From the NCBI RefSeq assembly GCF_000026145.1, contig NC_009445.1, positions 3,968,001 through 4,032,000 of the forward strand: DNA of 64,000 nt. Direction: 5' to 3'. The stretch comes from Bradyrhizobium sp. ORS 278 (GTDB lineage: Bacteria > Pseudomonadota > Alphaproteobacteria > Rhizobiales > Xanthobacteraceae). Positions 36,125-47,361 of this stretch are shown here, piece by piece (positions within the stretch are counted from its first letter, which is position 1; every line of letters begins with the position of its first letter). Position numbers and translations under genes: made by a program. The notes beneath the pieces are model-generated. The model searched no databases, was not told the DNA's origin, and saw only the letters and a program-made list of their open reading frames with translations.

Positions 36125-37768
36125 CTACGCCGAAATCGCCTTCGCCGAGTTTACCTCGTTCCTCAGCAGGAACTTCTGGATCTTGCCCGTCGACGTCTTC
36201 GGGATCGGGCCGAACACCACGACCTTCGGCGTCTTGAAGCCGGACATGTGGCTGCGGCAATAGGCGATGATCTCGGCTTCCTTGGCCTGGGCGCCGTCCT
36301 TCAGCTCGATGAAGGCGCAGGGGACCTCGCCCCATTTCGGGTCGGGCTTGGCGACGACGGCGGCGAACAGCACGGCGGGGTGCTTGTAGAGGATGTCCTC
36401 GACCTCGACCGAGGAGATGTTCTCGCCGCCGGAGATGATGATGTCCTTGGAACGGTCCTTGATGATGACGTAGCCGTGCTCGTCGAGCACGCCGAGATCG
36501 CCGGTGTGAAACCAGCCGCCGGCGAAGGCGTCCTGCGTGGCCTTCTCGTTCTTGAGATAGCCCTTCATGACGATGTTGCCGCGGAACATGACCTCGCCGA
36601 TGGTCTCGCCGTCGCGCGGCACCTCCTGCATCGTCTCCGGATTCAGCACGGTGACGGCTTCCTGCAGCGGATAGGGCACGCCCTGGCGGCGCTTCATCCG
36701 CGCGCGCTCGGGCGCCGGCAAATCGTCCCAGCCGGGCTGCTCGGCGCAGACGGAGGCGGGGCCGTAGACCTCGGTGAGGCCGTAGACATGGGTCAGCTTG
36801 ATGCCGATGCTCTCGGCGCCTTCGAGCACGGCGACCGGCGGCGCGGCGCCGGCGATCAGGCCGACCACCGGTCTGTCGCGCTTGCCCTTGGGCGCGTCCG
36901 GAGCATTGATCAGCACGTTGTAGACGATCGGTGCGCCGCACATATGGGTGACGCCGTGGGTCTTGATCAGCTCGAAGATCTTCGTCGGCTCGACCTTGCG
37001 CAGGCAGACGTTGACGCCAGCCGCCGCCGCCATGGTCCAGGGAAAGCACCAGCCGTTGCAGTGGAACATCGGCAGGGTCCAGAGATAGACCGGATGCTGG
37101 CCGAGCCCGCCGGCGAGGATGTTGCTGACCGCGTTAAGATAGGCGCCGCGATGATGCGTCACGACGCCCTTGGGATTGCCGGTCGTGCCCGAGGTGTAGC
37201 TCATCGCAATCGCGTCCCACTCATCAGTGGGACGGCGCGGCTCGAAGGAGGGATCACCAGTGGCGACGGCGGCCTCATACTCGATTTCGCCGATACGGCT
37301 GCCGCCGGCGTAGGACGCGTCATCGACGTCGATCACGAACGGCTTTGCGCCGCTCATCAGCTTCAGCGCCTCGCTGATCACGCCGGAGAATTCCGGATCG
37401 ACCAGGATGATCTTGGCCTGGGCGTGATCAAGCTGGAACGCGATCGACGGCGCATCGAGGCGGATGTTGAGCGTGTTGAGCACCGCGCCTGTCATCGGCA
37501 CGGCGAAATGCGCCTCGTTCATCGCCGGGATGTTCGGCAGCATCGCCGCCACGGTGTCGCCGGTGCCGATGCCGCGGCCGGCGAGATAGGACGCGAAGCG
37601 GCGGCAGCGCTCATAGGTCTGGCGCCAGGTGAAGCTGCGACCCTCGTAGACCGTGCTGACGTGATCGGGGTAGACGGCCGCGCTGCGCGCCAGGAAGCTG
37701 AGCGGGGTCAGCGGCACGTAATTGGCGGGGTTCTTGTCGAGGCCGAGCTGGTACTGGTTCGTGCTCAT
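36125..37768 (-). CDS. AMP-forming acyl-CoA synthetase
   Basis: 547-aa ANL-superfamily ligase that activates a carboxylic acid to its CoA thioester through an acyl-AMP. Motif A5-like YTSGTTGNPKGVVTHHRG, HVYGLTEVYGPASV, the hinge WFHTGDLGVLDEHGYVIIKDRSKD and the catalytic Lys in SKTSTGKIQKF-type ending (KTSTGKIQKF) are intact. It resembles the medium-chain/DmdB-like group. Located 28 bases after the fused TRAP permease gene on the same strand, so it probably activates the acid imported by that TRAP system. Confidence 0.9.
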   Translation of the reverse strand: MSTNQYQLGLDKNPANYVPLTPLSFLARSAAVYPDHVSTVYEGRSFTWRQTYERCRRFASYLAGRGIGTGDTVAAMLPNIPAMNEAHFAVPMTGAVLNTLNIRLDAPSIAFQLDHAQAKIILVDPEFSGVISEALKLMSGAKPFVIDVDDASYAGGSRIGEIEYEAAVATGDPSFEPRRPTDEWDAIAMSYTSGTTGNPKGVVTHHRGAYLNAVSNILAGGLGQHPVYLWTLPMFHCNGWCFPWTMAAAAGVNVCLRKVEPTKIFELIKTHGVTHMCGAPIVYNVLINAPDAPKGKRDRPVVGLIAGAAPPVAVLEGAESIGIKLTHVYGLTEVYGPASVCAEQPGWDDLPAPERARMKRRQGVPYPLQEAVTVLNPETMQEVPRDGETIGEVMFRGNIVMKGYLKNEKATQDAFAGGWFHTGDLGVLDEHGYVIIKDRSKDIIISGGENISSVEVEDILYKHPAVLFAAVVAKPDPKWGEVPCAFIELKDGAQAKEAEIIAYCRSHMSGFKTPKVVVFGPIPKTSTGKIQKFLLRNEVNSAKAISA

Positions 37769-37796
37769 GGCTGCCCTCCCTTGTCATCTCAAGAGT

Positions 37797-39683
37797 TTAC
37801 AGGAACCCGGTCGAAATCCATGGAAAAATCGCAACGATGATGAGGCCTATGAGAAGCGCCAGCAGGTAGCCCCAGATCGGCCGGATGCCCTCGGCGGGGT
37901 CGACCCGGCCGATCGCGCAGGCGGCGTAGTATCCGACCCCGAATGGCGGCGCGAACAGGCCAATGCCCATCGCCAGGATGACGACCATGGCATAATGCAC
38001 CTCGTGCACGCCGACGGCTCGCGCGATCGGAAACAATAGCGGCCCGAACAGCACGATCGCCGGAATGCCTTCCAGCACGCTGCCAAGGATCGTGAAGGCG
38101 ATGATCGAGACGGCAATGAAGGTCGCAGGCCCGCCCGGCAGCCCGGTCATGGCGGCCGCCAGCGAGCGCGAGAAGCCTGATTGGGTGAGCCCCCAGGCCA
38201 TGCCGGTGGCCGTGCCGATGATCAGCAGGATGGCGCCGGACAGCGCCGCCGTCTCGACCAGCATCGGCATCAGGCGCCGCCAGTCGAAGCGTCGGTAGAT
38301 CAGGAGGCCGGCGAGGACGCCATAGACGATGCCGATGGTCGAGACCTCGGTCGCGGTGGCGATGCCCTCGACCACGGCGGCGCGAATCACGAAGGGCAGG
38401 GCCAGGGCAGGGACCGAGACCATGAACGCCTTGCCGATCTCGGCGCCGGTGGCGCGGCGGACACCGCTCATGTCCTCGCCGCGATAGCGCCACCACACCA
38501 GCGTGCATAGCGTGACCGCGAGCACCACGCCCGGCAGCAGGCCGCCGGTGAACAGCGCCGCGATCGACACGCCCGTCACGGAGCCGATCGTGATCAGCAC
38601 CAGGCTCGGCGGAATGGTCTCGGTCTGCGCGCCGGTGGCGGCGAGCAGGGCGACGAGATCGCCGGGCTTGGCGCCGCGCGCCTTCATCTCGGGAAACAGC
38701 ACCGGCGCGACCGCGGCCATGTCGGCCGCCTTGGCGCCGGAGATGCCGGAGACGAGATACATGGCGCCGACCAGCACGTAGTGCAGGCCGCCTCTGACGT
38801 GGCCGAGCAGACTTGCCAGGAAGGCGACCATGGCGCGCGCCATACCGGTCATCTCGATCAGCAGGCCTAAGAAGACGAACAGCGGTACCGAAAGCAGGAT
38901 GAGGTGACTCATGCCCTCGTCCATGCGCCCGACGAGCACCATCAGCGGTGTGCGCGTGGTCAGCGCCAGATAGCCGAAGATCGCGAGGCCAAAGGCAAAC
39001 GCGATCGGGACGCCAGCGAACACGCACAAGCCGACGACGCCGACGAAGAAGATCACGAGGTTGAGATTGCCGAGCGGCTTCAGCATCGGCTGCGCCACCC
39101 AGAACAGCGCCAGAATGACAGCGACAGTGGCAGCTGCGAGCAACAGCGTTCTAAGATTGCCGGCGCGCGCCAAGCGCATCAGGGCGAACATCGCCATCAG
39201 CCCGATGCCGACGGGCAATGCGGCCGCGCGACAGATGTTGGAGATCTGCAGCGCAGGCGTGGTGATATAGCTTTCCTCGTAAGCGTACTCCCACGACGGC
39301 AAGGCGATCATCAGCAGGAACGCCAGCGCGGCCGTCGTGGCGACCAGATCGAGATAGGCGCGAAAACCCGGGCTCGCGCGCGCCACCATCGCCGTCATCC
39401 GCATGTGCTCGCCACGGCGAAAGGCCACAGCGGCGCCGAGCATCGCGAGCCACAGGAACAGGATCGAGGCGAGCTCGTCCGACCAGATCAGCGGCCGGTG
39501 CAGGCCGTAGCGCGCGACGACACCGGCGAACAGGATGACGATCTCGGCTAACACCAGCAGCGCGGCCGGAATCTCGACCAGGAGGCCGAGCAGGGCCTCC
39601 AGGCGGAGAAGCCAGGACCAACGGCGAGGGGTCTCGATGACCACCTCGCTGATGGCTATTTCCGTGAACTCGGCATGCGCCAT
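37797..39683 (-). CDS. TRAP transporter fused permease (DctQ-DctM)
   Basis: 628-aa inner-membrane protein in which the small (DctQ-like, about residues 1-185, with VARYGLHRPLIWSDELA) and large (DctM-like, about 200-628) TRAP permease subunits are joined in one frame. DctM features are MSHLILLSVPLFVFLGLLIE, VSGISGAKAADMAAVAP and the late LFAPPFGVGYY. It moves an anionic substrate delivered by the DctP protein using a sodium gradient. 35 bases after dctP and 28 before the acyl-CoA synthetase. Confidence 0.92.
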   Translation of the reverse strand: MAHAEFTEIAISEVVIETPRRWSWLLRLEALLGLLVEIPAALLVLAEIVILFAGVVARYGLHRPLIWSDELASILFLWLAMLGAAVAFRRGEHMRMTAMVARASPGFRAYLDLVATTAALAFLLMIALPSWEYAYEESYITTPALQISNICRAAALPVGIGLMAMFALMRLARAGNLRTLLLAAATVAVILALFWVAQPMLKPLGNLNLVIFFVGVVGLCVFAGVPIAFAFGLAIFGYLALTTRTPLMVLVGRMDEGMSHLILLSVPLFVFLGLLIEMTGMARAMVAFLASLLGHVRGGLHYVLVGAMYLVSGISGAKAADMAAVAPVLFPEMKARGAKPGDLVALLAATGAQTETIPPSLVLITIGSVTGVSIAALFTGGLLPGVVLAVTLCTLVWWRYRGEDMSGVRRATGAEIGKAFMVSVPALALPFVIRAAVVEGIATATEVSTIGIVYGVLAGLLIYRRFDWRRLMPMLVETAALSGAILLIIGTATGMAWGLTQSGFSRSLAAAMTGLPGGPATFIAVSIIAFTILGSVLEGIPAIVLFGPLLFPIARAVGVHEVHYAMVVILAMGIGLFAPPFGVGYYAACAIGRVDPAEGIRPIWGYLLALLIGLIIVAIFPWISTGFL

Positions 39684-39718
39684 GACGTCACCTGAACGCG
39701 CCTACGACGCCCCTGCAC

Positions 39719-40738
39719 TTACGACAGCTTGCCGACGGCCTTTTCGAGCAGCGCCCAGGCCTCATCGCCATACTTGCCCTTCCACTCGGCGTAGAAGCCG
39801 GCGGTCCGCAGCTTGTCGCGGAACGGCGCGACATTGGGCTGATTGAACGTCAGGCCCTTGGTCGCGAGATCCTGCTGCAGGCCCGCATTGAGCTTGGCGA
39901 CGTCCTCGCGCTCCTTCACGGCGGCGGCGTTGATGTGCTTGGCGACAATCGCACGCATGTCGGCCGGCACGGCCTCCCAGGCGCGGCGGTTGGCCAGGAA
40001 CCAGAAGCCGTCCCACATGTGGTTGGTGAGCGAGCAGTACTTCTGCACCTCGTACAGCTTCGCCGTCGAGATGATCGCCAGCGGGTTTTCCTGGCCCTCG
40101 ACGACCTTGGTCTGCAGCGCCGAATAGACCTCGCTGAAATTGATCGAGGCGGGCGCCGCCTCGAACGCCTTGAACATCGAGGTCCAGAGCGGCGACACCG
40201 GCACCCGGATCTTGAAGCCCTTGAGATCGTCCGGGCCGTTGATCGGCTTCGTCGAGGACGTCGTCTGGCGGAAGCCGTTGTCCCAGATCTTGTCCATGAC
40301 CATCAGGCCGGACTTGGTGATCTGTCCGCGCACATAAGCGCCGAGATCGCCGTCCATGGCCTTCCAGACCGTGTCGTAGTCCGGGAACGCGAAACCGATG
40401 CCATTGATCGACGCTGCTGGAACCAGGGTTGCGAGAATCAGGCCCGACAGCGTGAAGAACTCGACGCCGCCCGAGCGGATCTGGCTCAGCATGTCGGTGT
40501 CGGAGCCGAGCTGGTTGTTCGGGAAGATCTGCAGGTCGAACTTGCCGTTGGTCTCGGCCTTGATCGCCGCCGCCATCTCCTTGGCGCGGACGTTCAGCGG
40601 ATGCGTGTCCGGCAGGTTGTTGGCATATTTGTAGGTGAATTCGGCGCTCTGCGCGCGCGCGACATGCGGGGCCGCGATCCCACCCAGGACGGCCGAAGCC
40701 GCACTGGCCTTCAACAGCGCGCGTCGTGACAGGCTCAT
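39719..40738 (-). CDS. TRAP transporter substrate-binding protein (DctP)
   Basis: 339-aa periplasmic binding protein. The start at 40738 gives a Tat-like signal (MSLSRRALLKASAASAVLGG, cleavage after VARA) and is preceded by AGGGAGAAA; the longer frame upstream is not homologous. Family blocks include FPNNQLGSDTDMLSQIRSGG and KGFKIRVPVSP, where the conserved Arg binds the substrate carboxylate, then EVYSALQTKVVEGQENP. First gene of the TRAP-acyl-CoA synthetase operon. Confidence 0.93.
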   Translation of the reverse strand: MSLSRRALLKASAASAVLGGIAAPHVARAQSAEFTYKYANNLPDTHPLNVRAKEMAAAIKAETNGKFDLQIFPNNQLGSDTDMLSQIRSGGVEFFTLSGLILATLVPAASINGIGFAFPDYDTVWKAMDGDLGAYVRGQITKSGLMVMDKIWDNGFRQTTSSTKPINGPDDLKGFKIRVPVSPLWTSMFKAFEAAPASINFSEVYSALQTKVVEGQENPLAIISTAKLYEVQKYCSLTNHMWDGFWFLANRRAWEAVPADMRAIVAKHINAAAVKEREDVAKLNAGLQQDLATKGLTFNQPNVAPFRDKLRTAGFYAEWKGKYGDEAWALLEKAVGKLS

Positions 40739-41213
40739 TCTCGTTTCTCCCTGAGAAGCTTCTTCTTGTTGCATCGTTGCGCCGGATGACGTCGCGGACG
40801 AATCCAGCGACATCGACAGACGTCCGTCTGCGCTTATTGCAGCGATGGGCCGCAGCAGCAATATCGGCGTTCGTTGGAGCCGCCGGAGAGGATCTTTCCA
40901 TGACGCCGACGAGAGGTTTGACGCCAGCCTCGGATACGGGCTGAAAGGCGCGGCAACTCCAGAGATTTTCGAGGTTTCGGCGCCAAGCCACTGATCTTCC
41001 TCAGCATATAAATATTCCATAATATACCTTATGCGAATTGACTATGGGCAGATCACAGCTCCAATACAGGCTGCTTCCGTCCGGGAATCGCACGTCCGTG
41101 CTCTGCGAAATCGCCCTTCACTGGCCACCCCTTAGTCTTCGTTTGGTCAAAGCCCCCCGCCAAATCGCTGGCGGGGATTTGGCATGGGCGTTTCGCGTAC
41201 AGGACCCGAGGAC
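40739..41213. promoter_or_regulatory. Divergent region, dctP / coiled-coil protein gene
   Basis: 475 bases between divergent starts. It contains an unusually AT-rich island at about 41004-41042 (TATAAATATTCCATAATATA within) next to TTGACT, the likely promoter or operator site for one of the two transcripts. No gene is supported here. Specific binding proteins cannot be named. Confidence 0.4.
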
Positions 41214-42080
41214 ATGTCAGTTCAGTCGACGCCGAAGGAAGTTGATCCGGGTGATGTCGCGCTGTCACCCGAGAACGATATCTGCGAGCAGATCTATCAG
41301 CGCGTGCTCACCGAGGTGCGCGCCCGCATCGATCAGCGGATTGCGGCGATCGAGGCTCAGGCGGCGGCAGAAGCGGAAGCCGAGATGGCTACTGACGCGG
41401 TCGACATTCCCGCACCGTTGGCAGCGGCTGAGAGCGCGACGACGCCGACGGCCGCAAGGCGCCGGCCGGTGCTGCGCGCAGCCATCACGCTGGCGGCGTC
41501 GGCCGGGCTCGTCGGCGCGGTGGTCACCTTGGCGCGTGATCATCAGGAGGCCATCACCTCGGTCACGGACAGGATCGAAGGTGCCATTCAATCGATCCGC
41601 CGCGAGGCGCCGCAGATGGCGATGCCGACCGGCACCCGGGAGCCTGCTGCGACGTCGGGAGCGGGCGCGGCCGACAACGCCGATGCGGCCCCTGCCTCAT
41701 CAGTCCCGTCCGCGTCGCCGTCTCCGGAGCCGCCGTCCGGCCGGTCCAGCGATCCCTCCTCGGCCATGGCGGATGCGACGTCCGAGCGAGACATGCCGCC
41801 AGCGCCAGAGCGAGACCTAGCGCCTCTGATCGAGAAGATCGCGCACGATGTCGCTGCGCTGCAGACCGGGCTTCAGGATCTGAAGGCCAGCCAGGAGCAG
41901 GCCAGCCGCGACCAGGCCAAGGCCATCGAGCAACTGCAGGCCAGCCAGGATCAGCTCGCGCGCGCGGTCCGCGCCGCGAAGACCGAGCCGACGACGACGG
42001 TCGGCGCGGCGGCGCGGCTCGCGGCGCCGCGGCCGCCTCAGCAGGTTCCGGCGCGCGCTCCGCGGTTTCCGAACTTCTGA
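41214..42080 (+). CDS. Membrane-anchored coiled-coil protein (paralogue 1 of flanking pair)
   Basis: 288-aa protein of unknown function. An N-terminal helix (IYQRVLTEVRARIDQRIAAI) is followed by one membrane span (about LRAAITLAASAGLVGAVVTL), a Pro/Ser/Ala-rich linker, and a C-terminal coiled coil ending QASRDQAKAIEQLQASQDQL, then a basic Pro-rich tail. The same order and sequence motifs occur in the protein at 47362-48207, on the other side of the liv operon. The start at 41214 follows GAGGA. No catalytic motif is seen. Probably envelope-associated scaffolding, by inference only. Confidence 0.75.
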   Translation: MSVQSTPKEVDPGDVALSPENDICEQIYQRVLTEVRARIDQRIAAIEAQAAAEAEAEMATDAVDIPAPLAAAESATTPTAARRRPVLRAAITLAASAGLVGAVVTLARDHQEAITSVTDRIEGAIQSIRREAPQMAMPTGTREPAATSGAGAADNADAAPASSVPSASPSPEPPSGRSSDPSSAMADATSERDMPPAPERDLAPLIEKIAHDVAALQTGLQDLKASQEQASRDQAKAIEQLQASQDQLARAVRAAKTEPTTTVGAAARLAAPRPPQQVPARAPRFPNF

Positions 42081-42093
42081 GCTGACGAGATCC

Positions 42094-42114
42094 GGGCAGG
42101 GCCTCGCCCTGCCC
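42094..42114. terminator. Terminator hairpin between convergent genes
   Basis: Eight-base stem GGGCAGGG / CCCTGCCC with a five-base loop, between paralogue 1 (plus) and the liv ATPase gene (minus). Confidence 0.65.
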
Positions 42115-42170
42115 CTCAGGACGATCATGACATGAGGATTGCCGCGACGTTCGTTGCGGCAGCCACGCGT

Positions 42171-43636
<1,466 letters not shown>

Positions 43637-43640
<4 letters not shown>

Positions 43641-44566
43641 GCTTTGGCCCCTCCCCTGATGATGCCGAGGAAGCCGTCGGGGAAGAACAGGATGACCACC
43701 AGCGCAATCACCGAGACGATCAAGGTGGCGAGCTCTCCGAGCGGCCGCAGCAGCTCGCCCATGCCGATCAGGAAGATCGCGCCGATCGCGGCGCCGATGA
43801 CGGTGCGCCGGCCGCCGAGCACGGCAGCGATGATGATCTGCACGCCGACGCCGACATCGACGAAGGTCGAGACGGACGCGGTGCCCATGTAGAACACCAT
43901 CAGCGCGCCGGCGAGGCCGGAGAAGAACGCGCTGACCACGAACGCCGCCAGCTTGTGCTTGGTGACGTTGAAGCCGAGCGCGCCGGCCTGGATCTTGTCC
44001 TGGCCGCTGGCCTGCAGGATCAGGCCGATGGCGCTGCGGGACAGGCCGAACAGGATGGCGCCCGACACCAGCATGAAGCCGAGCGCGATCCAGTAGTTCG
44101 TCTTGGCGTCGATCGAGATCACGTCGGGCACGGCGAGGCCGATTTCACCGCCGGTCAGCCCGGCCGCGACGACGATGAAGTTCTGCAGCATCAGCACCGC
44201 GACCAAGGTCGTCAGGCCGAAATACGGCCCGCTGACGCGCAGCGCCGGCAGCGCCAGGACCACACCGCCGACGACCGCGGCCAGCGCGCCGGCGGCGATG
44301 CAGATCCAGATCGACAGCCCCGGCGAGTAATGCGCGTCGAGAATGCCGGCCGTATAGGCGCCGACGCCGATCAGGAAGGTCGGCCCGAAATTGACCTCGC
44401 CGGCGAAGCCGAACAACAGGTCCCAGGACATCGCGAACACGGCCGTGTAGTACGCGACGGTCAGCAATCCCAGCACGTAGCCGGAGACGTAGGACGGCAG
44501 CAGGAGAGCGACGATCACGGTGAGCGCGCCGATCCAGAACAGCCGGGAGGAGACGAATGCCGGCAT
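43637..44566 (-). CDS. livM: Branched-chain/amide ABC transporter permease LivM
   Basis: 309-aa inner-membrane permease with eight or more membrane spans. LivM hallmarks include MSWDLLFGFAGEVNFGPTFL-type segment, SGPYFGLTTLVAVL and the EAA-like GALGFNVTKHKLAAFVVSA. Start at 44566, two bases after the livH stop; the longer frame upstream overlaps livH. Forms the channel with LivH. Confidence 0.92.
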
Positions 44567-44568
44567 GC

Positions 44569-45444
44569 TCACCTCCGTCCGAACAGCCCTTGCGGGCGCA
44601 GATACATCACGACGACGAGCAGCAAAAGCGCCGGAATCGTCCGGTAGGCCGGCGAGATCAGATAGGCCGTGCCGGTCTCGAGATAGCCGACGACATAGGC
44701 CGCGATCAGCGAGCCGGAGACGCTGCCGAGGCCGCCGAGCACGACGATCGAGAATGCGCTCGCCGTGAGCGGTCCCACGCTGTAGGAGCTCACCCCTAAG
44801 AACATGCCGAGCAGGATGCCGGCGACGCCCGCCAGCAGGCCGTAGATCGCCCACACGGTCAGATAGATCGACGACAGCTCGATGCCGAGCAGCGTCACGC
44901 CGCGCGGGTTCATCGACGCCGCCATGACGGCCTTGCCGCGCCGCGTGCGGTTGACCAGGAACCACAGCAGCCCGATGGCGACCCAGCAGATCACCGCCGT
45001 GAAGTACTCGTTGCGCGGGGTCCGCACGCCGAACACGGTCGTGACGCCCTCGACGATCGGCAGCACTGTCTTCGCGTTGTTGGTGAAGAAATACGCGATC
45101 GCCTCCTGGATGATGATGCCCCACAGCAGCGTCGCGGTGAGGATGAAGATCTCTTTCTCGGATTCCGCGATCGCCTTGGACAGCTGGATCGGCCTGACCG
45201 CGATGAAATAGGTGGCGAAGGCCAGGACCAGTCCTGCGAGAACGCCGATGAGCGCCCCTGTATAGGGGCCGACACCGAGCTCGCCGGCCGCGGCCCAGGC
45301 CGCGACAGCGGCGCCGACCATGATCGCGCCATGAGAGAGGTTGAGCACGCCGGAGACGCCGAAGATGAGCGTGAAGCCGGTCGCGCCGAGCGCATAGAGA
45401 GCACTGATGGCAAAGCCATCAATCAAGATCTGCCAGAAAAGCAT
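44569..45444 (-). CDS. livH: Branched-chain/amide ABC transporter permease LivH
   Basis: 291-aa inner-membrane permease. It begins ILIDGFAISALYALGATGFT with the LivH motif GVLNLSHGAIMVGAA and has GIELSSIYLTVWAIYGLLAG and the EAA-type loop. It precedes livM by two bases. A strong hairpin separates it from the binding-protein gene upstream. Confidence 0.92.
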   Translation of the reverse strand: MLFWQILIDGFAISALYALGATGFTLIFGVSGVLNLSHGAIMVGAAVAAWAAAGELGVGPYTGALIGVLAGLVLAFATYFIAVRPIQLSKAIAESEKEIFILTATLLWGIIIQEAIAYFFTNNAKTVLPIVEGVTTVFGVRTPRNEYFTAVICWVAIGLLWFLVNRTRRGKAVMAASMNPRGVTLLGIELSSIYLTVWAIYGLLAGVAGILLGMFLGVSSYSVGPLTASAFSIVVLGGLGSVSGSLIAAYVVGYLETGTAYLISPAYRTIPALLLLVVVMYLRPQGLFGRR

Positions 45445-45485
45445 TGAGAATGGATCCGCGCGTCAAACCGATGCATCAAGAAAAT

Positions 45486-45507
45486 GGGCCGCCCTTGCGG
45501 GCGGCCC
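45486..45507 (-). terminator. Intra-operon hairpin after binding-protein gene
   Basis: Perfect nine-base stem GGGCCGCCC / GGGCGGCCC with a four-base loop, ten bases after the binding-protein stop and 42 bases before livH. Likely causes partial termination or 3' protection so that binding protein is made in excess over permeases. Confidence 0.7.
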
Positions 45508-45516
45508 CACGATGCG

Positions 45517-46749
45517 TCAGTTGCTGGCCGCCTTGAGCTTGATGAAGGAGGGCCAGGTGGCGGTGCCCGCGGCGAGCTCCTTGGGCCAGACGTTGACCTG
45601 CTTGCCGTTCTGCCACTGCAGCATCAATCCGGTGATGTAGCCCTTGCCCGTGCGCAGCGCGTGCGGATTCGGATCGCCCTTCGGTTTGAAGGACACACGG
45701 CCGATCGTGCCGACATAGTCGGTCGCTTCCATCGCCTCGACCATCTTGTCGGGATCGGTGCCGCCGGCGCGGTGGATCGCATCCGCGATCATGTAGACGT
45801 CGTCATAGGAGGTGTAGCCGGCGTAGGACGGGATGTTGCCGAACTTCTTCTGATAGGCGTCGACGAAGGGCAGCGTCTTCGGCGTCACCGCCACACCGGG
45901 GCCCGACACGGCGTTGAACATGACGCCTTCGACGGCACCGTTGGTGTCCTTCCAGAACGTCGAGTTGGTCGCCTGCGAGGAGATGCCGAACATCGGGATC
46001 GGCACCTGCTGGCTCTTCCATTGCACCGTCGGCTGGGTGCCGACATGCGAAATGCCGGTGATCATGACGTCCGGCTTCAGGCCCTCGATCTTGTTGAAGA
46101 TCGGCGTGAAGTCGGTGGTGTCGGGCGACATCCGGATGTGGTCGACGACCTTCAGCCCGATCTCCGGCAGGCACTTCTCGTAACCGGCATCGAGCGGCGT
46201 CGTCCACGCCGCGTCCTCGCTCATGATCACGGCGGTCTTCATCTTGTAGGGCTCGACCAGCAGGTCCTTGGCCGCATCGCAGACCAGTCCGGCCAGCGAG
46301 GTCGAGGTCAGATAGCCGTGGAAGGTGTATTTCAGCTGGTCGTAGTTCTTGGCGATGTTCTGCGTGATCACGTCGGAGGCAGCACCAGGTGTGATCATCA
46401 CGGTCTTGAGGCGCCCTGCCCACGGCTCCAGCGCCAGCACGACCTCGGAGATGTAGCTGGCGATGACCGCGTTGACCTTGTCCTCGCTGACGGCGCGCTG
46501 GAAGGCCCGCACGGATTCCGCCGAAGAGGAATGATTGTCGTAGACGACGATCTCGATCTTGCGTCCGTCGATACCACCCTTGGCGTTGATCTCCTCGGCG
46601 GCCAGCTGCGCGGCGGGCGCGATCGACGAGCCGGCGACAGCTTGCGCTTCGGCGATGACGCCGATCCTGATCGGATCAGCGGCCCAGGCGGCCGACGATA
46701 CGAGCGCAGTGGCGCAGCTCGCAAGTAAGAACGACTTGAGCGAAAACAT
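45517..46749 (-). CDS. Branched-chain/amide ABC transporter substrate-binding protein
   Basis: 410-aa periplasmic binding protein of the LivJ/K-type (Periplasmic_BP_6). Signal peptide 1-23 (cleavage after AWA; start at 46749), then IRIGVIAEAQAVAGSSIAPA, EINAKGGIDGRKIEIVVYD and the YTSYDDVYMIADAIHRAGG block. Sequence fits the group that binds amino acids, amides or short-chain acids; exact ligand not evident. First gene of an operon binding protein-livH-livM-livGF fusion. Confidence 0.92.
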   Translation of the reverse strand: MFSLKSFLLASCATALVSSAAWAADPIRIGVIAEAQAVAGSSIAPAAQLAAEEINAKGGIDGRKIEIVVYDNHSSSAESVRAFQRAVSEDKVNAVIASYISEVVLALEPWAGRLKTVMITPGAASDVITQNIAKNYDQLKYTFHGYLTSTSLAGLVCDAAKDLLVEPYKMKTAVIMSEDAAWTTPLDAGYEKCLPEIGLKVVDHIRMSPDTTDFTPIFNKIEGLKPDVMITGISHVGTQPTVQWKSQQVPIPMFGISSQATNSTFWKDTNGAVEGVMFNAVSGPGVAVTPKTLPFVDAYQKKFGNIPSYAGYTSYDDVYMIADAIHRAGGTDPDKMVEAMEATDYVGTIGRVSFKPKGDPNPHALRTGKGYITGLMLQWQNGKQVNVWPKELAAGTATWPSFIKLKAASN

Positions 46750-47361
46750 GAAACCTCCCGATTCCTTATGCCTCTGACGGGCAGCGCGACTTTGGTCTCC
46801 CACATGCCAGCGAGCAAGACCTCACCTTACGCGTTGCTCTGCGTTCAGTGCATTGTGATAGAGCTTCCGGCTCATGGCTCGCGAAACGTCGGGCGAACCG
46901 ACGAAGTTCCTAATAAGCGTCGGCAGCTTCTGCTGCATCGCGGCAAAATGAGTCCCCTGGGCGATGAGTCCGTTGATGCCTGCTAACAGCAGCTCACAGA
47001 TCCATCGCGCACAGCCCTCTTCTATGCGCTTGACGACCACCGTCTGGTCTTCGCCTTTGCGCCTCCCGCCGACCGGCCTAACAACGCCGCGATGTTGATG
47101 AGCGTCAAACACGCCATTCGCTCTTCCGGCGGTCCCGACCAAAGACGATCGGTCGGATAGTACCGCATCGGTTTGCCGGCGCGCTCGGAAAATCGATGCC
47201 GGCGACCAATGGACAGGCGCTCGAAAACAGATTGTCCGAAAACGCCCCCTCCTCGTCACGACGCTGTCTTGCTTTCGGCCAAAGCGGCCGCTCCAGTCAC
47301 GTTTGAAAATTCAAATAGAAAAGCGGCGTCGGCGGCGGACGTACAGGGTTTGGGGATCACC
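46750..47361. other. Intergenic region, liv operon / paralogue 2
   Basis: About 610 bases between the divergent liv operon and paralogue-2 gene. A minus-strand frame (46822-47259) covers most of it, but it has no recognised domain or ribosome site and its codon choice is mixed. It is left as an unresolved possibility. The region is AT-richer than surrounding genes and should hold two promoters. Confidence 0.35.

Noticed and set aside
46822..47259. 145-codon minus-strand frame in the liv/paralogue-2 gap
   Set aside because: The C-terminal part looks slightly protein-like, but no family, start signal or typical codon bias supports it; left unannotated. A conservation search would decide.
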